Below are positions 7,617 to 14,618 of a DNA stretch of 20,130 bases, piece by piece. The notes under the pieces were generated by a model. That model had not been told where the DNA came from, did not search any database, and saw nothing but the letters and a program-made list of their open reading frames with translations. The stretch's first letter is position 1. Each line of letters starts with the position of its first letter. A program made the translations under genes and the position numbers. The stretch spans positions 1 to 20,130 of the forward strand of contig DJIF01000037.1 of assembly GCA_002433485.1 (NCBI GenBank), written 5' to 3'. The DNA comes from Deltaproteobacteria bacterium UBA6601 (lineage in GTDB: Bacteria; Myxococcota_A; UBA796; UBA9615).

Positions 7617-8830
7617 CGGCCCTGCTGCCAACCAGGCCATCCTGAAAGTGGCCCAGCATAGAGATGATTGCGCACGTCCCGCCCCTTATCGTCGCCAACC
7701 GCCACTACCGCCATCCAAACTACCTTTGAGCCCTCGCCGACCGGATACTCAGCCACGGCAACTTCCTGATTGCCCATTGTACCGAGCTTCAGTCGCTGTC
7801 GTTTACCAGTAGTCCGATCGAGGCGAAGGACCGGATTGCCGGTCGTTGTATCGGCAGCAATGAAGTAGACGTAACGGCCATCATGGGAATAAGCGGGACG
7901 CGGGGCAATCCCCGGCGGCAGGTAGATGTCTTCAGCAAGCACCTCAAAGCGGGGCTTTGTGGCGTTACTCACATCCACGGCGAGCAACATCCTCTGGTCA
8001 GGCTCGGTAGAAGCCTCTGGACGCGGCACTCGCGCGTAGACCAGCAGTTCGCGACGGCCCTCAATGACCCGCAAAGCCAAGAGCTCGTATGCATCCAGCC
8101 CAGGAACCCGGAGGCGCTCGCGGACAGCCCCCGGCTCCGGTGGATCCGCAATTCCCAGTCTCGTCCCGGCATGAGTCGCAGCGATCCAGTTCAGCGCACC
8201 ACTCTGCGAATCAATGCTCAAAGAATATTCAACTCCTGAAGGGCTATGTGACAGCCGCGCGCGCTCGGCGGTAAAGCCAGCACCGGACATGCGGTACACA
8301 TCGAGTTCGCCCTTCACTTCGACTGCAGCAAAGAGCTTGCCTGCCTTACTATCAGCGGCGACCTCATCGACCCGTCCGATCTGTCCGGGGACCTCTCTGG
8401 GACTGCCATCGAAGTAGAACAATCGAGATGACCCGCCCACCGCTCGAATGAAGAAAAAGCTCTCTGCATCCCACCAGGAAGCACCTGTATCCGCCCGATC
8501 GGCTGCTCCGCCCAGAGCCTCGACCCGGGAGGAACGTGATCCCGGGACCAGAGCATCGTAGGTGGACGCCCCCTCGATCCAGATCTGTCGCAGCCAGGTC
8601 TTACGATCGCGGTCGGTAATCTCGTGCACCAACCGCGGAACTTCACCGGGAGCCCATACCGGCCGCTGCGCCTGGCGCCCCTCCATAACGGCGACATCTG
8701 AGACCAGCCGCAATGGACTGAGAGCTGAGTCCTCGGCATGGCTACTTGCCAGCGGCCAGCAGAGCGCCCCCAGGACCACTGCTACCAAGCCACAACGGCC
8801 AACTGCTCCGAATTCTAACCAATTAGCCAT
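7613..8830 (-). CDS. Secreted TolB/PD40-like beta-propeller protein
   Basis: A 405-residue protein with a signal peptide cleaved near SSHA/ED (residue 32), so it is periplasmic or exported. It consists of repeated four-stranded-sheet patterns such as ASWWDAESFFFIRAVGGSSRL, and RPAYSHDGRYVYFIAAD, which matches the PD40/WD40-like repeat seen in TolB and related propellers. Such propellers act as protein-protein docking platforms; no catalytic motif is visible. TAGGAA precedes the ATG by about 8 nt and overlaps the stop codon of the upstream lipoprotein gene, 9 nt away. The 3' end overlaps the barrel-protein gene by ATGA. Propeller assignment rests on one clear repeat and several weak ones. Confidence 0.75.
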   Translation of the reverse strand: MANWLEFGAVGRCGLVAVVLGALCWPLASSHAEDSALSPLRLVSDVAVMEGRQAQRPVWAPGEVPRLVHEITDRDRKTWLRQIWIEGASTYDALVPGSRSSRVEALGGAADRADTGASWWDAESFFFIRAVGGSSRLFYFDGSPREVPGQIGRVDEVAADSKAGKLFAAVEVKGELDVYRMSGAGFTAERARLSHSPSGVEYSLSIDSQSGALNWIAATHAGTRLGIADPPEPGAVRERLRVPGLDAYELLALRVIEGRRELLVYARVPRPEASTEPDQRMLLAVDVSNATKPRFEVLAEDIYLPPGIAPRPAYSHDGRYVYFIAADTTTGNPVLRLDRTTGKRQRLKLGTMGNQEVAVAEYPVGEGSKVVWMAVVAVGDDKGRDVRNHLYAGPLSGWPGWQQGR

Positions 8831-8839
8831 CGCGCGTTC

Positions 8840-9469
8840 CTAGTTCCGACTCAAGTCTAGCGTCTGACCCGCCAGAAGTGTGCGCGACCTCCCGCCGACC
8901 TGATAGCGCCCCGGAAACAGCCAATATCCCCAGCGGCCATCACCCAGTTGGACACCTTCACCACGGCCGATCTCGGCGAGCAGCTCGAAGGTAGCGTCAT
9001 CAAGCACAGCCCCCTGGTATGCAACATCCACAGGTTGACTGTTGGGGCCGCTGCCGGTGACAAGGCGGCAATAGCTGTCCTCAAAACCAGTCAGTCGGCC
9101 AGCCAGCTCATCGCTCTCTTCGGAGGTCGCTCCGCCTCGGCTCGAAGCGGCATAGAGGGCCGCCCAGGACTCATTGAGTTGGCCCAGTTCCTCATAAACG
9201 CTGGCAGCCAGACGCAAGAACTCCACCGACTCTTTGCTCTCTCGACACTCTTCTATCGCCTGCAGATAGACCCTCGCTTCCTGTGGATGTCCGCGGCTCA
9301 GGCGGTCTCTCGCCGTCTTGAGTTCAGCCACCAAGCTGCGGCTACAGGCACTAGCAGCGGTGGCCGAGACCGGCTCGTTGGTCTTGGGACAGGCAACCAA
9401 CAGCAACCCGGTCAAGGGCAACACAGCGACCCGGAACCACAGCGACCAGAGGTGAGGCTCAATTCTCAT
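8840..9469 (-). CDS. Small outer-membrane lipoprotein with TPR-like helices
   Basis: The frame is open to 9577 upstream, but the supported start is ATG 9469: AGGAG sits 6 nt before it and the signal peptide then reads MRIEPHLWSL and ends in LLLVAC with Cys27 lipidated. The residues after Cys (Pro, Lys) are not Asp, so outer-membrane sorting is expected by the +2 rule. The product has 209 residues. Residues about 45-125 are helical with a TPR-like cadence (ARDRLSRGHPQEARVYLQAI, AASVYEELGQLNESWAAL). The C-terminal 45 residues form a short beta module (WGYWLFPGRYQVGGRSRTLL). It overlaps the end of the upstream ATPase gene by 11 bp. Function unknown; scaffold or partner of the ABC system is an inference from position. 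Confidence 0.78.
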   Translation of the reverse strand: MRIEPHLWSLWFRVAVLPLTGLLLVACPKTNEPVSATAASACSRSLVAELKTARDRLSRGHPQEARVYLQAIEECRESKESVEFLRLAASVYEELGQLNESWAALYAASSRGGATSEESDELAGRLTGFEDSYCRLVTGSGPNSQPVDVAYQGAVLDDATFELLAEIGRGEGVQLGDGRWGYWLFPGRYQVGGRSRTLLAGQTLDLSRN

Positions 9470-10166
9470 GAAGTTCTCCTGCACGCAATACGATACGACG
9501 ATCTGCATAAACCTGGGCCAACACCGCGCTGTGAGTGACCAACAGCATGGACACTCCGAGCTCATCAACGACACCACGCAACAGCTTCAGCACCTCATGC
9601 TGACTGACCGGATCCAGGCCTGCATCTGGCTCATCAACAAAAGCAAAACGAGGGCGGGCCAGGAGCAGGCGCGCAACACCAGACTTGCGTCCCTCACCAC
9701 CAGAGAGAAACCGCGGATAACGATCCAGCAGTCGGCCAATGCCGAGTCGTTCCGCCACTTCTTCGATGCGTGCAGCGGCCTGCTCCGCCGAGATCGTAGA
9801 TGCCGCAACGTAGCGAAGCGTCTCGTTGAGGGATTGTCGAACCGTCTGAAAGGGTGGAAGAATGGCACCCCTGGGCTGCAACAATCCCTGAAAGTCGTGG
9901 CGGAGAGGCTGGAGAGCCGCTGCCGAATGTCCGGTAACTTCGTGGTCTCCCCACCACAGCCGACTGCCCGCCTCCAGGTCGCGCAAGCGCAAGATCAAGC
10001 TTCCAAGTACCGACTTGCCAACCCCACTGGGGCCAGAAATCGCCACCAACTCCCCGGCCTTCAAGTCAACATCCACCGAGCGCAGCACATCTGGGGTCTG
10101 CGGGGAGCTGCCCGGCCGACGCCAACGTAGGCCTTGAGCGCGAACCACCGAAACATCACTCACCAC
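9459..10166 (-). CDS. ABC transporter ATP-binding subunit (second ATPase, Opp/Dpp-like)
   Basis: A 235-residue ATPase with Walker A GPSGVGKS (45-52), Q-loop Gln93, signature LSGGEGRK (154-161), Walker B FAFVDEP (174-180), D-loop GLDP and H-loop His212. All residues needed for ATP hydrolysis are present. It ends about 23 residues after the H-loop, so it lacks the C-terminal oligopeptide-transporter extension that brings typical DppF/OppF ATPases to about 320 residues. It starts at GTG 10166 or at GTG 10163; the latter would make a GTGA overlap with the stop of the first ATPase, and a G-rich ribosome site (GAGAGGGGG) serves either. With the neighbouring ATPase it should form the cytoplasmic heterodimer that drives the two permeases. 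Confidence 0.92.
   Translation of the reverse strand: MVSDVSVVRAQGLRWRRPGSSPQTPDVLRSVDVDLKAGELVAISGPSGVGKSVLGSLILRLRDLEAGSRLWWGDHEVTGHSAAALQPLRHDFQGLLQPRGAILPPFQTVRQSLNETLRYVAASTISAEQAAARIEEVAERLGIGRLLDRYPRFLSGGEGRKSGVARLLLARPRFAFVDEPDAGLDPVSQHEVLKLLRGVVDELGVSMLLVTHSAVLAQVYADRRIVLRAGELHEN
9474..9479 (-). promoter_or_regulatory. Ribosome binding site deciding the start of the TPR-like lipoprotein
   Basis: AGGAG on the - strand, 6 nt upstream of the ATG at 9469 and inside the end of the ATPase gene. It rules against the longer frame beginning at 9577. Confidence 0.65.
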
Positions 10167-10969
10167 AGCACCCCCTCTCCCGTTTGCATGGCAGCAATAA
10201 AGGGCGCAAAGGCGCCTTCACCCTGAGCCAGGTCTTCGGTTCGAGCCACCACCGTCCCGTGGTCAACCAACAGCGTCTCACCACCCAACTGGATGGCCAA
10301 CTCAACGTCATGGGTGATCAGTAAGACCCCGGCCCCTGAGCCCAACATACGGGTCTCCAGAAGTTCCCGAAACGCGTCACGGGAGGCTGGATCAAGACCT
10401 GTAGTGGGCTCGTCAACGACCAGGACCTGGGCCCCCTGAGCCATCGCCAGCGCTACCAGGATTCGGCGAATCATGCCCTCGCTTAACCCGGTTGCGACGG
10501 CACTGAGATTATCCGCAGAGGGTTCGACCCCGAGAGCCTCCATGCTGGCGAGGGCCGCCTCCAAACCGGCACCTCCAGCGCCGGCTCCAGCAGGAAGAAG
10601 CGCGTCAAAGTGATCACGGACACTCCAACCCGGGACCAGGTTCTCTCGCCCACCCTGCGGCACAAAGCTCAACTCAAGCCCGCGTAGAGCGGCGAGATCG
10701 GGAACCGTACTGCCGAAGGGATAGTCGGCCAGGTTGATCATGCAGCGGTCATCCGCTCTGTACAGTTCTACCTGCCCCTCAACCCGTACCGGGGAGCGAG
10801 GCAGCTGGCCCAGGGCCAGACGCGCCAGCAGCGTCTTGCCAGCACCTGAGCGCCCCATCAACACGGTTCGCCGACCTGGCTCGATCACCAGATCCATAGC
10901 CTCATCACTGGCGCTGCGACCCGGCATCAAAACCCTAGGCGTCTGCATCCGCAACTTAAAGCCAGTCAT
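10160..10969 (-). CDS. ABC transporter ATP-binding subunit (first ATPase, Opp/Dpp-like) with altered signature motif
   Basis: A 269-residue ATPase: Walker A GRSGAGKT (39-46), Q-loop FVPQGG (Gln105), Walker B VLVVDEPTTGLD (182-193) and H-loop LLITHD (His220). The ABC signature reads LSEGM (162-166) instead of LSGGQ, the second residue pair position carrying Glu instead of Gly. In heterodimeric ABC ATPases one of two composite sites is often degenerate, so this subunit may help form a non-hydrolysing site; that is inference. It lacks the C-terminal oligopeptide-type extension. Its ATG forms an ATGA overlap with the permease gene before it, and its stop overlaps the start of the second ATPase gene. 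It works in the cytoplasm with that ATPase and the two permeases. Confidence 0.92.
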   Translation of the reverse strand: MTGFKLRMQTPRVLMPGRSASDEAMDLVIEPGRRTVLMGRSGAGKTLLARLALGQLPRSPVRVEGQVELYRADDRCMINLADYPFGSTVPDLAALRGLELSFVPQGGRENLVPGWSVRDHFDALLPAGAGAGGAGLEAALASMEALGVEPSADNLSAVATGLSEGMIRRILVALAMAQGAQVLVVDEPTTGLDPASRDAFRELLETRMLGSGAGVLLITHDVELAIQLGGETLLVDHGTVVARTEDLAQGEGAFAPFIAAMQTGEGVLW

Positions 10970-11907
10970 CGGGAGCCTCCCTCGACTCCACGGGGCTGAG
11001 CCAACAGCAGCAAGCCACCCAACACGCCCATGATGATCACCAGTAAGGAGATGGCCTGAAAACCTGTCACGGCCTCCACGCAGGGCATCTCAGAGACGCA
11101 GCCGTAGCAACTCTGCCAGCCCTGATAGAGACACTCATCTCCTGCGGCAGCGAGACCGAAAGCATCCTCCAGAAGCTTGCGCGGAGGGATCATGAACGGG
11201 GCCAGCTTTTCGAACTCTGCACCCCAGGAGAGCGCCAGCCCGCCGCGCACCGCTGAAGCACCGAACACGTAGCTTAGGGCGATCTGAGTAAAGGCTACCT
11301 GGGTAAACAGGGCAGCGCTGTGCCGAGCCAGCAGCTCACGCAGATAGCCCAGCAGAAGATAGCCGCCCAGCACCCTGCCCATAGGCAGACCGTGGGCCAT
11401 TGCCCCAGCCAGTACCTCCTGCTGACGCAGGGCCGCAAGCTGGCTCACCAGTTCCTGCAGCGCCACTGGCGCATACAGGACCAGCACGATGGTGGCCGCC
11501 ACATAGGGGCTGGGCTCTTCCAACAGCAACATGCCCACCAGGACCAACAACAGACGTGGCGGTGAAGCAGCAGCAAGGCCGCCCTCGGCGGCAACATCGC
11601 CCTCGGCAGGCAGAACCGGTCGTCGCAAGGCCAGCCAGGAACGCAGCGCTAACACCGTCAACAGAGCCAACACGGCCAACAGACCCGGAACGACAAAATC
11701 AGCGACTCCACCTGCCACCACCGAGAGGAAGTCCCGCCCCGAGCGGTCAAGGCCGAGGGGATGCGCCAGAGTCGGCCATGCAGCCCCCGCAGCGCTTGGC
11801 TTGGCCTCGGCCCCGAACCAACCGATAAGCGCAAAGCCAATCAACAGCAAAGGGCTCATGACCTCAGGCCGGCCCGCCAGAATCGATCTGATCTGGCCCA
11901 GGCTCAT
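10966..11907 (-). CDS. ABC permease, divergent DppC/OppC-like
   Basis: A 313-residue integral membrane protein with about six hydrophobic segments (for example 18-32, 71-95, 118-148, 195-216, 283-302). The motif HPLGLDRSGRDFLS (49-62) is the DppC/OppC signature before the membrane core, and RQQEVLAGAMAHGLPMGRVLGG (161-182) is in the place of the EAA loop that docks the ATPase. Unlike common DppC proteins, the loop before the last helix holds four cysteines (C259, C267, C270, C276) within the stretch DECLYQGWQSCYGCVSEMPC. This loop should face the periplasm. An Ala/Glu-rich insert (about 98-114) follows the second helix. Start ATG overlaps the partner permease stop (ATGA). Family membership is clear, the substrate is not. 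Confidence 0.87.
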   Translation of the reverse strand: MSLGQIRSILAGRPEVMSPLLLIGFALIGWFGAEAKPSAAGAAWPTLAHPLGLDRSGRDFLSVVAGGVADFVVPGLLAVLALLTVLALRSWLALRRPVLPAEGDVAAEGGLAAASPPRLLLVLVGMLLLEEPSPYVAATIVLVLYAPVALQELVSQLAALRQQEVLAGAMAHGLPMGRVLGGYLLLGYLRELLARHSAALFTQVAFTQIALSYVFGASAVRGGLALSWGAEFEKLAPFMIPPRKLLEDAFGLAAAGDECLYQGWQSCYGCVSEMPCVEAVTGFQAISLLVIIMGVLGGLLLLAQPRGVEGGSR

Positions 11908-12944
11908 CGGCGCCCCAGGATGCGCTCAAGGGGCAACTGCTCAATGCAGAAAACAATGAGCCCAAAGACCATCAAGATATTTGCCAGCAGCAATGCATCA
12001 AGACCCTGACGGTCGACCACAAGGTCGGTCAAGGTCTCACCCAGGCCGTCGACACCAAAGACTCCCTCGACCACCAGCAGACCACCGAGCAGAGCAAGCA
12101 AGGCTCCGCGCAGCTGAGCTGCGCGGACTCCACGAGACACCTGCGCGACCGCCGGTTCCGGATCACAACCCCACATCCGCAGGCTGTCAGCGTAGGAGCG
12201 CCGAAGTTCGACGGAGGTCACGTGACGCCAACCCCGCATGAGGATTGAAGCAGCCCCATCAGCCAGGGCCAGCGCGACCCCAGCCCACAAGATCCCAGCC
12301 CGGTCGTAGTCCAGCCAGTGAGGATTCCCAAGCCGATCGGGCTCTGGCACCAAGCGTAAAACAATCCCAAACACAACAAGACCAGCAATGGGCAGCGGCA
12401 GCCCCCCCGGCGGCATCAGCCGAGCCAGCTTGGAGGAAAGCCATTCTAGCCACCGAAAAGGCGCACTCGGCGCTATGCCGCGAGCACGTCCCTGCAGGTC
12501 TGCAGCCCGAATGCGAGCAGCGAGCCGGCCGGCGGCCTGCTGGCCGAGATGGTAGAGCCAGAGAAAACTCAGGGCCACTGCGACCACCCCGAGAGAGCGC
12601 AAACCTCGCCTAAGCAGCAGCCCGGCAACCGAGGAACCAGCATCCTCGCGACTGCTTCCGGAGCGAGCCGTGACTGAACCCCACAGCGCCCGAACATAGA
12701 AGCTCCCCGCCACTGCAGCCCGCCGCCCCCCAGCCCAAACACCCTGATCATCTTCAGCTTCGACGCAGTTGATCCCGGGATTTACCTGATATCCCAGAGC
12801 GGGATCCCAACGATAGCTGTCTAGACACATGGCCGAGCGGGTCGAATTAACCGCAGCGAAGATCAGTCCGGGTACAAGCAGAACCAGCACCAGAGAGCGA
12901 AGCGCGCGCAGTCCATAGGCGCGCGGTTCTGGTCCTGGGATCAC
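11904..12944 (-). CDS. ABC permease, divergent DppB/OppB-like
   Basis: A 346-residue membrane protein starting at a GTG that forms a GTGA overlap with the stop of the solute-binding protein gene. Helix one (17-32) is followed by a periplasmic segment with a cysteine pair (C40, C60) and a long soluble part, then helices near 118-131, 182-198, 215-235, 276-295 and 316-335. The C-terminal block VVEGVFGVDGLGETLTDLVV followed by LLLANILMV corresponds to the conserved DppB end (VVE.VF..PGLG...). The EAA-type coupling loop lies around RRSYADSLRMWGCDPEPAV (248-266) and is diverged. It should pair with the next permease to form the channel of a peptide-type importer. The second helix to third helix region contains an Arg-rich cytoplasmic loop (about 140-165) not usual for this family. 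Confidence 0.83.
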   Translation of the reverse strand: MIPGPEPRAYGLRALRSLVLVLLVPGLIFAAVNSTRSAMCLDSYRWDPALGYQVNPGINCVEAEDDQGVWAGGRRAAVAGSFYVRALWGSVTARSGSSREDAGSSVAGLLLRRGLRSLGVVAVALSFLWLYHLGQQAAGRLAARIRAADLQGRARGIAPSAPFRWLEWLSSKLARLMPPGGLPLPIAGLVVFGIVLRLVPEPDRLGNPHWLDYDRAGILWAGVALALADGAASILMRGWRHVTSVELRRSYADSLRMWGCDPEPAVAQVSRGVRAAQLRGALLALLGGLLVVEGVFGVDGLGETLTDLVVDRQGLDALLLANILMVFGLIVFCIEQLPLERILGRR

Positions 12945-14581
12945 TCCCCTGCCGACTCTTTCCAGGCGGTCTTACCAACCTGGGTAAAGTAGTAAAACGG
13001 GCTCGGTCGGAAGCCCGAGAGGCGATCGCGGCGATACACCGATTGGACCTGGAGCGTCCACAAGAACAGATAGGGCCGATCACTGTGCAGATAGCGATGA
13101 AGCTTCTGCATCAAGGCCTCACGAGCCGGGCCACTACTCTCCTTGTAGAAATCGGCAACGATGCCGTCCACAGTCTGGTCCGAGTACTTGAACAGATTGA
13201 CTTGAGGTCCACCATCCTGCGCACTCGAGAAAAGACTGAGTACGCCTTCCTCGCGGTCCAGGTTCCAGCGACCAAGAATCACATCCCAGTTGGCAGCTGC
13301 CTGACCCGCCTCTACCTTGCCGCGCCAATCACTGGGACGAATATTCTTGACCCTGACCCGGAAGCCCAGAGATTCCCAGGCATCCTGAAAGCCATAGACC
13401 ACATCGGAGAAGTCATCGGCGATATCTGACTGCACCCCTAGACGCAGCGTAAAGCCCTCGCCATCCTTCACCCAGCGACCACCTTCTCGGCTGTAGCCAG
13501 CTTCCTCCATCAAGGTGATGACCCGGTCCCGATTCTCGGCGGTAGCTTCAACGTCGCCCGGGGCCCAGGCCGAACCAGGCAGGAAGGGGCCCGAGGTCGA
13601 GCGAGCCGAGTCACCGCCAAACTTCTCGATCAACTGCTGCCGTGGAATCGCCAGATCAAGAGCCTCACGAACCCGCGCGTCAGCAAGCGCAGGGTGTGCG
13701 TGATTGAGGGCCATAAACCACCACTGCATCAAGTCATAGGAGCGAATTCCATAGCGCTTGCTCTCGTTACGAAAGGACGGCAGCACCGCCGGCGGAGGCG
13801 AGACCCAGAGATCGGCACGGCCGCCTTCCATCAGCTCCTTCTGTCGTGCTGCATCCTGATCATAGAGCAGTCGAATGGCCTGTACCGGCTGGCCCTTGCG
13901 AACCGCCACCTCATCATGGGGGTTGCGATGCAACAGCACATCGTCAAAGGACTCAATGGTATCCTTGGCAAAGAATGGCCCGGTACCCGTGGGCTTGCGC
14001 TTGCTCAGTTCCAACTGCACCTTGCCGCCAGCTTCAGGTGCAAGCGCCTTTCGAGACAGCAACACACTGGTCATAAGGTATCGCTCGGCGCCATCGTCGG
14101 GCATCGACACCTGAAACCGGATGCTGCCATGCAGCGGCGTGATCTGCTGAGCATCGCCGAAAATCTTAGAATACCAACCGCCGACGCTGTGCCCCACATC
14201 AGTACGGCGGTAGACATCGTTGAGGGTAAAGGACACGTCACTGAAGGTGACCGGCTCACCATCGCTAAATTTCAGGCCCTCACGGACCGCAAGGCTGAGG
14301 TTGGGCGGGCGACTGCTCCAACCAGGCTCAAACAGTCCGCTCTCCAGATCCCCTCCCACATCCGCAGTAAAAAAGCGTCTGAACAGCAACTCGGCGAGAC
14401 GAGACTCACTCATGGTCCGCGCCATGAACGGATAGGTGGCCTGGGGCTCATCCTCCTCCAGCACGACCAGAGCCCGCACATCTTCGGCTTCCGCCACGGA
14501 AGTAGCACCCGACAGCACCAGGGGAAGCCCCAGCAGCAGCACAGCAAGCAGAGTCAGAAAGGTTTTTCTGGTGGTCCTCAT
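12941..14581 (-). CDS. ABC solute-binding protein, family 5 (peptide/nickel type)
   Basis: A 546-residue periplasmic binding protein. The signal peptide ends near SVAEA/ED (about residue 32) and has no lipobox, so the mature protein is soluble. Family-5 landmarks are visible: AELLFRRFFTAD (63-74), VREGLKFSDGEPVTFSDV (99-116), PTGTGPFF (197-204), and LADARVREALDLAIPRQQLIEKF (299-321), with YLHSDRPYLFLW near the C-terminus. Length and order fit oligopeptide/dipeptide-binding proteins. The specificity cannot be read from sequence. The working start is ATG 14581, with AGGG 8 nt upstream; a duplicated upstream copy of the same start context lies 25 nt away (see the repeat entry). The 3' end overlaps the first permease gene by GTGA. 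Confidence 0.93.
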   Translation of the reverse strand: MRTTRKTFLTLLAVLLLGLPLVLSGATSVAEAEDVRALVVLEEDEPQATYPFMARTMSESRLAELLFRRFFTADVGGDLESGLFEPGWSSRPPNLSLAVREGLKFSDGEPVTFSDVSFTLNDVYRRTDVGHSVGGWYSKIFGDAQQITPLHGSIRFQVSMPDDGAERYLMTSVLLSRKALAPEAGGKVQLELSKRKPTGTGPFFAKDTIESFDDVLLHRNPHDEVAVRKGQPVQAIRLLYDQDAARQKELMEGGRADLWVSPPPAVLPSFRNESKRYGIRSYDLMQWWFMALNHAHPALADARVREALDLAIPRQQLIEKFGGDSARSTSGPFLPGSAWAPGDVEATAENRDRVITLMEEAGYSREGGRWVKDGEGFTLRLGVQSDIADDFSDVVYGFQDAWESLGFRVRVKNIRPSDWRGKVEAGQAAANWDVILGRWNLDREEGVLSLFSSAQDGGPQVNLFKYSDQTVDGIVADFYKESSGPAREALMQKLHRYLHSDRPYLFLWTLQVQSVYRRDRLSGFRPSPFYYFTQVGKTAWKESAGE

Positions 14582-14618
14582 CGATTTACCCTGTGGTGGT
14601 CCTCATCGATTTACCCTG
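14569..14618. repeat. Perfect 25-bp tandem duplication across a stop/start junction
   Basis: Positions 14569-14593 and 14594-14618 are identical and directly adjacent. Read on the - strand each unit starts CAGGGTAAATCGATGAGGAC and carries a ribosome-site-like AGGG, an ATG and the first codons of the solute-binding protein. In the promoter-proximal unit the ATG (14606-14604) overlaps the lipoprotein stop as ATGA, but that frame stops at TAA (14588-14586) after six codons (MRTTTG). The second unit provides the working start at 14581, four bases after that TAA. Neither protein sequence is altered by the extra copy. Confidence 0.95.
14586..14606 (-). other. Six-codon mini-ORF in the junction duplication
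   Basis: ATG AGG ACC ACC ACA GGG TAA. It starts in an ATGA overlap with the stop of the upstream lipoprotein gene and has the same AGGG-spaced context as the true start 25 nt downstream. Whether it is translated is unknown; if so it would act as a relay between two coupled genes. Confidence 0.5.

Noticed and set aside
9470..9577. Upstream extension of the TPR-like lipoprotein to 9577
   Set aside because: It adds 36 residues before a complete lipoprotein signal and ignores the AGGAG site 6 nt before ATG 9469.
9468..10130. Open frame of 220 codons on the + strand
   Set aside because: Antisense to an ABC ATPase with all motifs in place.
9459..12944. Naming the ABC genes dppBCDF or oppBCDF
   Set aside because: Family is clear but permeases are diverged, ATPases are short and the substrate is not readable, so a symbol would overstate the evidence.
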